In this document: piece after piece, positions 41,660 to 49,256 of the stretch
Layout of the letters: every line of letters begins with the position of its first letter
Numbering within the stretch: position 1 is the first letter of the stretch
Assembly (NCBI GenBank): GCA_017432305.1
Contig: JAFRJK010000001.1
Location: forward strand, 103,820 to 167,819
DNA: 64,000 bases
Reading direction: 5' to 3'
DNA from: Candidatus Saccharimonadota bacterium
GTDB taxonomy: Bacteria > Patescibacteriota > Saccharimonadia > Saccharimonadales > Saccharimonadaceae
Program-made: the position numbers and the translations under genes
Notes under the pieces: model-generated
Database searches by the model: none
The model's input: only the letters and a program-made list of their open reading frames with translations
Told to the model about the DNA's origin: nothing

Positions 41660-44600
41660 ATGCCTTTAAATTTAGATCAACAGAAAGCCGTTGATTATCT
41701 TGACGGCCCACTTTTAGTCTTAGCTGGCCCAGGAACTGGAAAAACCCAGCTTCTATCTTCGAAAGTCGCTCATATTTTAAATACCGGCGATGTAAACCCA
41801 GAAAATATTTTATGTTTAACTTTCACCGAAGCTGGCGCTTCAAACATGCGTGAACGTTTACTCTCGATGATTGGCCCAGAAGGAAACAAAGTTAATATCC
41901 ATACTTACCATGCTTTTGGCTCCGACATTCTCGGTCAATATAAAAACTACGCTGAAAATTTTGATCGAAAACTTGACGATCCAATCGACACCGTAACCCA
42001 ATATAAAATCATTAGCTCCATCGTCGAATCATTACCATTTTCCGATATAATCCGAACCAACGAATTAAAAGATATCATTGCAACTATCTCCGAGGTCAAA
42101 TCTGCAGGTTTAACTTCTGAAGTTTTATTCAAAATCGCTGAGAAAAATATCTCCGATACCGAGAAAATGAACGCTCGTATTTCCGAAATCCTAAAAGAAG
42201 TTATCCCTCGTATGAAATACGCAGATGGATTAAAAATTTATGAAAAAGTTGATGACGTTCTAAAAGAATTCGTTTCTACTAACTTTATTACGAAGCATAT
42301 TGAACCAGAAGCAAACGAGTTCGCTCGCACTTTAGCAAATGCAGTTAAAGAAGCCGAATCCTCCGAAAAACCAAGCATAAAATATTTAACAAAGTGGCGA
42401 AATGATAACTTTGAAAAAGACAAAAACGGCAATTACCGCTTTAAAAACTATGTCGCGAATAAAAAATTAGTCAGCATTGCAAATATCTTAAAATCTTACG
42501 AAGAATATCTTTCTAGCAACAACCTCTTCGATTTTTCCGACATGATTCAACAATCAATTACGATTTTAAAAGAAGATGGTGGTTTTCGTGCAACGCTCCA
42601 AGAACGTTATCAATACGTTCTACTTGACGAATTCCAAGATACAAACCCATCCCAATTCGAACTCGTCAAACTTGTAACCGATAAAGAAATGACCTTTATT
42701 ATGGCGGTCGGAGACGATGACCAGGCAATCTTTGAATTCCAAGGGGCAAACGCGAATAATCTCTTTGATTTTACAGAAGAATATGGCGCCGAAGTAGTAA
42801 ACCTAACCGAAAACTACCGTTCAACAACCGAAATTGTAGATCTTGGGCGAAAAATTGCCGACCAAATCGAAAATAGTTTTGCAAAAACTTATAACTATAA
42901 TAAAATTTTAACCTCAGCAAGAAATGACGAAATTTTAGAGGGGAACGAAGAGCCGCTAGTTTCTCGCCACGAGTTCCTCTCTTCCGACAGTGAATATGCT
43001 TTTGTCGCAAAAAAGATTAACGATCTTATTGAATCTGGCGAAAAACAAAGCGAAATTGCAATCATCGCCCCGAAGCATAAGTTTATCCTTCCGATTCTCC
43101 CTTATTTAAAATCCTATGAGAAAATAAACGTTTCCTACGAGCGTCGCGAAAATGTCCTCGAAGACGAATATATCTCTGAATTAACTACGCTCGCTCGCTT
43201 TATTTTCGAAACCGCAAATGAGAAGAACTCGTCTTATAAACTTCTCGAAATTATGTCGTATCCTTGTTTTGAAATCCCAGCCCTAGATGCGATTACGACA
43301 ATGCGAAGTGAACAAGATAAAAAATATAACGCGTTTGATTTTCTCAAAAATTCTAAGAGCGAAAAAATCAAAGCTTTCGGCGAGCTCCTAGCCGAACTCG
43401 TTATGAAAAGTTTTGACACTCCGCTTGAACTCTTTATCGATTATCTAACTGGAAATGCCGAAGTAAAAGAAGGTCTTCGTTCACCATTTCTTGACTTTTA
43501 TAAAAAAGATGGTTTAAATTTTAAAGCCTATAATCTCTATGAAAATCTTTCAATTCTTCGCGAGCATATTCTAAAACATACAAAAGTCGAAAAACCGCGC
43601 TTAAAGGATTTTATCGATTTCCTTAATGATTACGAAATCGCAAACGAAGCAATCTTAAACACCTCCCCATACCAAGATTCTGAAAATTCAATTCAAGTTT
43701 TAACTGCTCATAAATCGAAAGGTCTTGAATTTAAGCACGTCTTTATCATTTCGACCGACGATGGCTCTTGGGGGAATAGTAAGGGAAATACAAACAAACT
43801 AACTCTCCCAAAAAACTTAAAACAAATCCGCCACTCCGGCGATACCGATGATGAGTGTTTACGTCTTTTCTTCGTTGCAATTACCCGTGCGAAAAAGACT
43901 TTAACTCTTACAAATTCGATTAAAAATTATGCTGGGAAAAATCCAAAACGCCTTGAATATCTTAAAGAATACCAAAACTCCGACGACGTCGTTGTTTCGC
44001 CACTTCTTAAAAATACTGACGTAATCGAACACTACGAAGAAATCCCAGAAGAAGCAAGATGCGAAAACGTCGAAAATTATTGGCTCTCGAATTATCTAAA
44101 TCTCACGCCAGATTTAAAACCAATTCTCATGAAAACCGTCGAGAATTTTAAAATGTTCCCAACCGCTCTCACTTGTTTTATCGATATCGTTTATGACGGT
44201 CCACTCGCGTTTTACAACAAATATATCTTAAAAGGCCCTAAAGAACCATCGTCCAACGATATGGAATTTGGAACGCTTATCCACTCTGTTTTTGAAAAAA
44301 CCACGAACGAAAAATTATCCGAGGAAGCGGCTCTAAAATTCTTCCATGAAGAGTTAGAAAAACTCGACCTAACTACGGAGGAAAAAGAAGGTACTATCAG
44401 CCGCGGCGAAACCTCCATTAAGGAAAGTTTGAAAGCTTTTCACGAAATTCTCATCCCGTCGAATAAAAATATTAAACCAAAAGCCGAAGTTAATCTTGCA
44501 TTTGAGCATTTAAGCTACAACAGTATCCCAATTACCGGAAAAATCGATCATATAAATATCGACGAAGAAAATAAAACTATCGAAATTTATGATTTTAAAA

Positions 44601-44989
44601 CTGGTGGATACCATAAAGAAAAATGGGAATCCCACGCCACGCTTTATAAATATGCGCTCCAACTTGGCTTTTATAAGCTTCTATTAAACACTTCACCAAC
44701 TTACAATAAATATAAAATTACTAAGGCTCATATTCTCTTTGTCTCACCAAGTAGCAAAGATCTAGTTAATAATGAGCTCGAAGGAACCGAAAGTGAACTC
44801 GTCCATGATAAAGTTTATGAATTTAACACCGAAGATGAAGCTGACTTAAAAGAATTACTCTCAGCAGTCTATAACCATATTAAAACACTCGATTTTGTTG
44901 ATAAAAACTCTCCACTCGCCGTAAAAAGCGATAATGAAAAAGGAATTAAAGACATAAAAGAGTTTTGTAAACTTGTAAAAACCTCTTAA
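41660..44989 (+). CDS. UvrD/AddA-type helicase fused to a PD-(D/E)XK nuclease
   Basis: The 1109-residue protein has SF1A helicase motifs: Walker A GPGTGKTQLLSSKVAHIL (about residue 22), motif Ia CLTFTEAGASNMRERL, Walker B LLDEFQDTNPSQFELV (about 322), VGDDDQAIFEFQGA, ENYRST, and motifs V/VI TAHKSKGLEFKHVFII and FFVAITRAKKTL. The C-terminus has GTLIHSVFEK and TIEIYDFKTGGY (about 972), a RecB-like nuclease. Such fusions process DNA ends for recombination or restrict foreign DNA. ATG lies 6 nt after TATAAT (41648-41653). Confidence 0.92.
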   Translation: MPLNLDQQKAVDYLDGPLLVLAGPGTGKTQLLSSKVAHILNTGDVNPENILCLTFTEAGASNMRERLLSMIGPEGNKVNIHTYHAFGSDILGQYKNYAENFDRKLDDPIDTVTQYKIISSIVESLPFSDIIRTNELKDIIATISEVKSAGLTSEVLFKIAEKNISDTEKMNARISEILKEVIPRMKYADGLKIYEKVDDVLKEFVSTNFITKHIEPEANEFARTLANAVKEAESSEKPSIKYLTKWRNDNFEKDKNGNYRFKNYVANKKLVSIANILKSYEEYLSSNNLFDFSDMIQQSITILKEDGGFRATLQERYQYVLLDEFQDTNPSQFELVKLVTDKEMTFIMAVGDDDQAIFEFQGANANNLFDFTEEYGAEVVNLTENYRSTTEIVDLGRKIADQIENSFAKTYNYNKILTSARNDEILEGNEEPLVSRHEFLSSDSEYAFVAKKINDLIESGEKQSEIAIIAPKHKFILPILPYLKSYEKINVSYERRENVLEDEYISELTTLARFIFETANEKNSSYKLLEIMSYPCFEIPALDAITTMRSEQDKKYNAFDFLKNSKSEKIKAFGELLAELVMKSFDTPLELFIDYLTGNAEVKEGLRSPFLDFYKKDGLNFKAYNLYENLSILREHILKHTKVEKPRLKDFIDFLNDYEIANEAILNTSPYQDSENSIQVLTAHKSKGLEFKHVFIISTDDGSWGNSKGNTNKLTLPKNLKQIRHSGDTDDECLRLFFVAITRAKKTLTLTNSIKNYAGKNPKRLEYLKEYQNSDDVVVSPLLKNTDVIEHYEEIPEEARCENVENYWLSNYLNLTPDLKPILMKTVENFKMFPTALTCFIDIVYDGPLAFYNKYILKGPKEPSSNDMEFGTLIHSVFEKTTNEKLSEEAALKFFHEELEKLDLTTEEKEGTISRGETSIKESLKAFHEILIPSNKNIKPKAEVNLAFEHLSYNSIPITGKIDHINIDEENKTIEIYDFKTGGYHKEKWESHATLYKYALQLGFYKLLLNTSPTYNKYKITKAHILFVSPSSKDLVNNELEGTESELVHDKVYEFNTEDEADLKELLSAVYNHIKTLDFVDKNSPLAVKSDNEKGIKDIKEFCKLVKTS

Positions 44990-45040
44990 ATATGTTATAA
45001 TATCTCAACTATAGTACATTACGGAAGGTGGTGGTTATGA

Positions 45041-45268
45041 GTGGGCCTATTCAAAACAGGAGGAGGGAATTGGCCATGTAGTCGTTGTGGGGCTTTTTAT
45101 GATACGCCAGAAGCGGCCGCAGCTTGCTCTTGCCGTACCGGATATGATCCAAGATATAGCACGGGTAAAAAAACTTGCCCTTCATGTCGTGGCGACGGTT
45201 ACGTTTACGGAAACTCTCAAATTATGTGCCCGACTTGTGGCGGGACCGGCCAGGTCGCAGCATGGTAA
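45041..45268 (+). CDS. Small zinc-ribbon protein with DnaJ-like CxxCxGxG motifs
   Basis: The 75-residue product starts at GTG (45041) and has eight Cys: CSRCGAFYDTPEAAAACSC and the pair CPSCRGDGYVYG / CPTCGGTGQV, the latter being DnaJ-type CxxCxGxG modules separated by about 14 residues. It probably binds two zincs. The GTG start is read from GGAAGG upstream; an ATG at 45037 in another frame gives only 14 codons. A DnaJ zinc module as a free small protein is unusual given that the DnaJ of this window lacks one. Confidence 0.65.
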   Translation: MGLFKTGGGNWPCSRCGAFYDTPEAAAACSCRTGYDPRYSTGKKTCPSCRGDGYVYGNSQIMCPTCGGTGQVAAW

Positions 45269-45295
45269 ACCAATTCTCACATCACCAAGCACATT

Positions 45296-45325
45296 TGAAG
45301 CAGGAATTATCTCCTGCTTCAAAAA
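45296..45325 (+). terminator. Terminator
   Basis: GAAGCAGGA ATTA TCTCCTGCTTC followed by AAAAA; the T-rich side favours a function on the minus strand as well, for the remnant at 45350. Confidence 0.6.
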
Positions 45326-45349
45326 CCTTCCAAAATGCTAATGTCTTAT

Positions 45350-45484
45350 TTACGAACCAATATTCACTCCGACCGAGCACCACCAAACTTCACCGTTACG
45401 AAAATCAGGAGCTCTTTCTAATGATTCGAGCGTTTCTGCAACCTTACTCCAGCGATCAAATTGTTTTCTATAGATGCAAGCATA
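45350..45484 (-). pseudogene. PemK/MazF-like toxin remnant
   Basis: The frame reads YRKQFDRWSKVAETLESLE-RAPDFRNGEVWWCSVGVNIGS then TAA. The block (R/N)GE(V/I)WW(C/A)xxGxNIG is the start of MazF/PemK-type ribonucleases of the kind found in CPR genomes. It has no start codon: its 5' end runs into the head flank of cassette 15. The toxin's remaining roughly 100 residues are missing after NIGS. So both ends are lost. Call from motif only. Confidence 0.5.
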
Positions 45485-45829
45485 AGTGGTACTCTCTTAG
45501 ATTTTTGGAGGGGTGGGTATTATACTCGCACTATCGGAGATATAAACAGTCGTCTAATCGGTATTGTCCTATGGGCTAATCGTACTCATTCTGAACCTTA
45601 TACGTACCAGTTTTCTGCCTGGCGTGATGGTGATTCGATAAAAATAAATGCTGAGCGCTCGTTTAATTGGCGAGGTTATGGGTATGGTATCCGTTGCGCA
45701 CGGATAAGTGCTCCAATACCTCTAAGACCGCCACCGACCGGCCATATGCTTGCATATATCTCATCCCGTAAATCTGAAACAAGGCGGCTATTATCTTGGG
45801 CTAATGAAGCAAAACGTGTTTGCCAATAG
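45461..45829 (+). CDS. Variable FISUMP-like cassette 15 with extended 5' frame
   Basis: Core 45500-about 45700: DFWRGGYYTRTIGDINSRLI, IVLWANRTHSEPYTYQFSA and RGYGYGIRCA. The flank ACTCTCTTA resembles GTTCTCTTG of cassettes 8 and 14 with TTG changed to TTA. The frame stays open upstream (TPAIKLFSIDASISGTLLDFW) but that part is the antisense of the PemK-like remnant. TTG at 45461 is the only possible start. The 3' extension is antisense to cassette 16. Confidence 0.55.
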   Translation: MFSIDASISGTLLDFWRGGYYTRTIGDINSRLIGIVLWANRTHSEPYTYQFSAWRDGDSIKINAERSFNWRGYGYGIRCARISAPIPLRPPPTGHMLAYISSRKSETRRLLSWANEAKRVCQ

Positions 45830-45894
45830 CCGCTACTATCGGGAACTTCAATACGACCATCCGAACGAAGATATATCCCACCCCTCCAAAAATA
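45676..45894 (-). other. Variable FISUMP-like cassette 16, no start, damaged tail
   Basis: YFWRGGIYLRSDGRIEVPDS, SGYWQTRFASLAQDNSRLV and LRGIGALIRAQRI. TAG precedes the first codon. The tail frame is shifted by the junction deletion, replacing the conserved Cys. Confidence 0.7.
45689..45705. repeat. Tail-to-tail cassette junction with asymmetric deletion (cassettes 15/16)
   Basis: ATCCGTTGCGCACGGAT: the right half has lost two bases relative to GCAACGGAT, so cassette 16 reads IRAQ and not IRCV. Confidence 0.8.
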
Positions 45895-45956
45895 CTACAG
45901 AGCAATATTAGAACATTATAGTAATTCTGTTCCGATTGGATTTTTGGAGGGGTGGG
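45877..45956. repeat. Head-to-head cassette linker (cassettes 16/17)
   Basis: Inverted copy of the linker at 33126: CTACAGAGCAATATTAG arm, GAACATTATAGTAATTC, GTTCCGATTG arm. The right half matches the linker at 477 as well. Confidence 0.85.
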
Positions 45957-46175
45957 ATTTATGATGGAAAATCTGGCAGACTGGGAAATCGTCTCGTTTG
46001 GAATCACCGCATCACGAAGGTCTCGTTCTCCGCATCATCTGTGCCTAAAATTAGAACTATGAATTCCTATGCAGATGGTAATTATGCGACAGTCTGGATA
46101 CCTGGCGGAGATAGTATAATATGGGGGTATGTTATCCGTTGCGTCATAGAGTGTTCCGTCTTCGCTTCGCTCTAG
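45936..46175 (+). CDS. Variable FISUMP-like cassette 17 (TTG-headed, probably silent)
   Basis: LDFWRGGIYDGKSGRLGNRL, VWNHRITKVSFSASSVPKI and IIWGYVIRCVIE. Core to about 46145. The same GTTCCGATTG flank as cassette 2. No ribosome binding site. Confidence 0.65.
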   Translation: MDFWRGGIYDGKSGRLGNRLVWNHRITKVSFSASSVPKIRTMNSYADGNYATVWIPGGDSIIWGYVIRCVIECSVFASL

Positions 46176-46246
46176 TCGGAACTGTGTCGTCTCGAAATAG
46201 AAAATAAATTTTCTCTTTCTCGAACTCCTTGTTCCGTAATCTAGGT
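46155..46246 (-). repeat. Structured hairpin repeat, copy 4
   Basis: On the minus strand: CGGAAC, AAGGAGTTCGAG, an AT hairpin, TCGAGACGACACA, GTTCCG. The outer stem CGGAAC/GTTCCG differs from CCGAGT/ACTCGG of copies 2 and 3 but is fully complementary (compensatory change). Confidence 0.75.
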
Positions 46247-46272
46247 TTAGGGTTTGTGATTTTCTACCACTC

Positions 46273-46301
46273 TTTACATTTTTAACCATAAGTGTTATAA
46301 T
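46273..46301 (+). promoter_or_regulatory. Promoter of the gene at 46442
   Basis: TTTACA and TATAAT with a 17-bp spacer. Confidence 0.75.
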
Positions 46302-46307
46302 GCGGTT

Positions 46308-46436
46308 GTCAACCTACACTTCGGTCACTGGGTTTGAAAAAAGATTTTAGCAGCCGACATTGTCATTTATATCGGTTGCCAGGAGCCAATAAATCAGGCT
46401 CGCATAAATGACTTCTAATTAAATTAATTTAGGAGT
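46308..46436 (+). promoter_or_regulatory. Structured leader, possible cis-regulatory RNA
   Basis: GCAGCCGA (46350) can pair with TCGGTTGC (46372) and GAGCC with GGCTC (46383/46397). GTCATTTAT (46362) pairs perfectly with ATAAATGAC (46404) across the other stem, giving a pseudoknot or two exclusive states before the AGGAG site. Confidence 0.5.
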
Positions 46437-46441
46437 TGTCT

Positions 46442-46693
46442 ATGAAAATCAATAACAATAAAGAAGAACGCGTCGAAGTAATGGCTCTTTTCGGCTATGA
46501 AATGACTCCATGCCAACCGCTTAATTTCAAGCGTCGTGGTGGGGAAGAAATCGAAGTAACTGAGCTCCTAAAAACTCAGGTCCACTTCGCCGGAAAAAGC
46601 GCAAAACACATCTTCGATGTCCTTGCCGGAAGACAGATTTATCGTCTGACTTTTGACTCGGTAGATTTAACTTGGGAAGCCGAGCTAATCTAG
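46442..46693 (+). CDS. Small protein, unknown function (DUF6504-like pattern)
   Basis: The 83-residue product starts at ATG 46442 with AGGAG seven bases upstream. The second half, PLNFKRRGGEEIEVTELLKT and HIFDVLAGRQIYRLTFDSVDLTWEAELI, resembles small beta-rich proteins common in CPR genomes whose pattern is a basic start, (H/R)xFxV...Y/FRL.FD..L.W. Function unknown. It has a good promoter, a long structured leader and a strong terminator, so it is probably well expressed and regulated. Confidence 0.7.
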   Translation: MKINNNKEERVEVMALFGYEMTPCQPLNFKRRGGEEIEVTELLKTQVHFAGKSAKHIFDVLAGRQIYRLTFDSVDLTWEAELI

Positions 46694-46697
46694 TTCA

Positions 46698-46726
46698 AAG
46701 GAACCGCGAAAGCGGTCCTTTTTTAT
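46698..46726 (+). terminator. Terminator (possibly bidirectional)
   Basis: AAGGAACCGC GAAA GCGGTCCTTTTTT; it borders the stop codon of the convergent glycosyltransferase gene. Confidence 0.88.
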
Positions 46727-48006
46727 TCTTCAATTGAATTATGTTCGGATTTTAATTTTACCGCTTCTTTATAAATTTCTTCAAAACGTTTCAATGTACG
46801 ATTAAGATCATGTAATTTCGAAATTTCAATTGATTGTTCACTATATTTTTTCCGAAGTTCTTTATCAGACAAAATTTTGTTTAAAGCCTTTGCGATTCCA
46901 TCGACATCTCCAGGCTTACAAAGTTCGCCATTTCGTTTATTTTGGCAAAGTTCTTTTACCGCCCCCGCATCAACCGCCACAAGTGGTAAACCAGTCGCCG
47001 CTGCCTCGATTAAAACGATGCCTTGCGTTTCTTTTTCACTCGCCGTTGCAAAAACTGTACCACTTCGATAAATTTCAGCAAGTTCTGGTGGCATAATTTT
47101 CCCAGTGAATTTAACCGAACCCGAGATTCCAAGTTTTTTTACTAAGTCCTTTAGATGTGGGAGGTCAATTCCATCCCCAACCACCACCATTTCCGCATCT
47201 GGAACCTTCTCCAAAACTTTAGAAAATGCCATAATAACGTTCGAAATACTTTTTTCCGGATCAACCCGCCCAATATAAAGCACTCTCTTTTTTGGACTAG
47301 CCGAAAGTCCATATTTTTTTAAGACTTCCGCTTTTGGCTTTGCTGGATAAAATTCCGTTAAGTCGACGCCATTTGAAAGCGCCTCGACCGTCACCTTAAA
47401 ACGTCTCCTATCTTTCGGGACTAAATCTCCGATTGCCATTTCCGTTGGCATTGTTGCATACTCTGCATGTTTTAGGAAGCTCGCCATATAAGCTCGAAGC
47501 ACTGCATCGGTCGGGCGTTTAATTAATTTTGGTTTTAGAAGCTTAAATTGCCCCGTAATATTATCTGGATAAGCATGTCCAGTTGAAACGAGTGGCACAT
47601 CTTTTTTCCGAACATAGTGCATCACCGCTAACGCAATCGTTTCCGCCGTTTGCAAATGAATTACATCTGGCTTAAAATCATCTAATGCGTCTTCAACTTC
47701 GCGCCAAGGGTTTACACTCCACCAAATTCCATTCTTATAAATCAGCCTTGGCATTGGAAGCCCTAAAATCGTCTTTTTGTCCGGTATGGCATTAATTTGA
47801 TCCGGATAAAGATGGAACCTCGCCGAAGTTAAGTGAACGGTTTTTACTCCTTTTTCAATCTCAACATTATATTTTCCACTAAAAGACGGGCAAATCACCA
47901 TCACTTCATGCCCAGCCTTAGAGAGTCCTAATGCTAGGTTATGCGCGAAGACTGCCACACCGTTCGTCATCGGATAATAGATATCTGAAGCAATCGCTAT
48001 TTTCAT
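46723..48006 (-). CDS. GT4-family glycosyltransferase
   Basis: The roughly 427-residue enzyme has the GT-B N-domain MKIAIASDIYYPMTNGVAVFAHNLALGLSKAGHEVMVICPSF and the GT4 C-domain VLYIGRVDPEKSISNVIMAF, VVVGDGIDLPHLKDL, VKFTGKIMPPELAEIYRSGTVFATASEKETQGIVLIEAAATGLPLVAVDAG. It resembles alpha-mannosyl- or glucosyltransferases acting on diacylglycerol or phosphatidylinositol. I take ATG 48006; the longer frame reads into smpB DNA. Acceptor unknown. Divergent from smpB with only 19 bp between starts. Confidence 0.9.
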   Translation of the reverse strand: MKIAIASDIYYPMTNGVAVFAHNLALGLSKAGHEVMVICPSFSGKYNVEIEKGVKTVHLTSARFHLYPDQINAIPDKKTILGLPMPRLIYKNGIWWSVNPWREVEDALDDFKPDVIHLQTAETIALAVMHYVRKKDVPLVSTGHAYPDNITGQFKLLKPKLIKRPTDAVLRAYMASFLKHAEYATMPTEMAIGDLVPKDRRRFKVTVEALSNGVDLTEFYPAKPKAEVLKKYGLSASPKKRVLYIGRVDPEKSISNVIMAFSKVLEKVPDAEMVVVGDGIDLPHLKDLVKKLGISGSVKFTGKIMPPELAEIYRSGTVFATASEKETQGIVLIEAAATGLPLVAVDAGAVKELCQNKRNGELCKPGDVDGIAKALNKILSDKELRKKYSEQSIEISKLHDLNRTLKRFEEIYKEAVKLKSEHNSIEE

Positions 48007-48025
48007 GTTATACTTAGTATAATAT

Positions 48026-48460
48026 ATGGGTAAGAAAAAATCAAAGAAGCCGACCAATAATGTAAACGTCAATCGACGTGCTTCTTTTGATTATAAGCTC
48101 GGTGAAGAAATTTCCGCCGGGATGGTTCTTTCCGGTCCGGAAGTTCGCCTAATTCGCGATAATCACGTCCAGCTTAAAGGTTCTTTTGTTACAATTCGAG
48201 ATAATGAACTTTGGTTAAATAATTTGACTCTGGGCTCCGAAACCGCAAGAAATATTAAACTCCTCGTTACAAAAAAGCAAATAAAATCTCTTGAACGCTC
48301 GAAACAAGACGGCATGACCATCGTCCCAACAAAACTTTTTGGTGGAAGCCGTTATATTAAACTCAGTATCGCGATTGCCGAGGGTAAGAAAAAATATGAT
48401 AAACGCCTTTCGATTAAACAAAAAGATCTCGACCGTGAGAAAAAAAGGAGGCTCTTTTAA
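48026..48460 (+). CDS. smpB: SsrA-binding protein SmpB
   Basis: The 144-residue protein has NRRASFDYKLGEEISAGMVLSGPEVRLIRDNHVQLKGSFVTIRDNELWLNNL and a basic C-terminal tail (KKYDKRLSIKQKDLDREKKRRLF) with the conserved KKxxDKR-type region. It binds tmRNA for ribosome rescue. Its stop and the xth start overlap in TAATG. The tmRNA gene itself is not seen in this window. Confidence 0.95.
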   Translation: MGKKKSKKPTNNVNVNRRASFDYKLGEEISAGMVLSGPEVRLIRDNHVQLKGSFVTIRDNELWLNNLTLGSETARNIKLLVTKKQIKSLERSKQDGMTIVPTKLFGGSRYIKLSIAIAEGKKKYDKRLSIKQKDLDREKKRRLF

Positions 48461-49254
48461 TGAAACTTTTTTCTTGGAACGTAAATGGAATTCGTGCCGT
48501 TTTAAAAAAGGGCGAATTAGAAAAATTTCTAGCTTTTTACAATCCTGATATTTTATGTCTCCAAGAAACTAAAGCTAAAAAAGACCAAGTTAAGTTTGAC
48601 TCGCCAGAATATGTCGAATTTTGGAATTCCGCGAAACGCCCGGGCTATGCCGGAACTGCAATTTTTGTAAAAAATAATCTAAAGGTTTTAAATAAATTTA
48701 ATGATTTTGAAAAATTTGATGACCTTAAAATCGAGGAAGATAAATTCGGAAATCCATTGGACGAAGGTCGGATCTTAACTTTAGAACTGGAAGATTATTT
48801 TATCGTCACGGTCTATGTTCCAAATAGTAAACGCGCTCTTGAGCGTCTAAAACTCCGCGAAAGTTCTTTTGATCCAACACTTAAAAATTACTTGAAATTA
48901 CTTGAAAAAGAAAAACCGGTTATAATTTGTGGTGATTTTAATGCTGCCCACGAAGAAATTGATCTCGCTCGTCCGAAAGAAAATACAAAAAACGCTGGTT
49001 TTACAATTGAAGAAAGACAGGGAATTACGAATCTCTTAGACGCTGGTTTTATTGATACTTTTCGCAAACTTCATCCGACTGAAGAGCGCTATACTTGGTG
49101 GAGCCATTGGGGAAATGCAAGAGCGAATAATGTTGGCTGGCGGATTGACTATTTCTTCGTTTCTAACTCGCTTAAAAACAAATTAAAATCCGCTGAAATT
49201 TATGAATCAGTTTTTGGCTCGGACCATTGTCCAATCTCAATCGAATTGGAGTAA
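48460..49254 (+). CDS. xth: Exodeoxyribonuclease III
   Basis: The 264-residue EEP-family nuclease has MKLFSWNVNGIRAVLKKGEL, ILCLQETKAK (metal-binding Glu), YVPNSKR-type AP-site loop, ICGDFNAAHEEIDLARPKEN, and the C-terminal YTWWSHWGNARANNVGWRIDYFFVS and GSDHCPISIEL. It cleaves abasic sites in base-excision repair. Length is normal. AAAAGGAGG lies upstream of ATG within smpB. Confidence 0.96.
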   Translation: MKLFSWNVNGIRAVLKKGELEKFLAFYNPDILCLQETKAKKDQVKFDSPEYVEFWNSAKRPGYAGTAIFVKNNLKVLNKFNDFEKFDDLKIEEDKFGNPLDEGRILTLELEDYFIVTVYVPNSKRALERLKLRESSFDPTLKNYLKLLEKEKPVIICGDFNAAHEEIDLARPKENTKNAGFTIEERQGITNLLDAGFIDTFRKLHPTEERYTWWSHWGNARANNVGWRIDYFFVSNSLKNKLKSAEIYESVFGSDHCPISIELE

Positions 49255-49256
49255 AA

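Noticed and set aside
45175..45579. Long plus-strand frame through the zinc-ribbon gene and the head of cassette 15
   Set aside because: It uses a different frame from both the Cys-rich gene and the FWRGG motif, and crosses a terminator.
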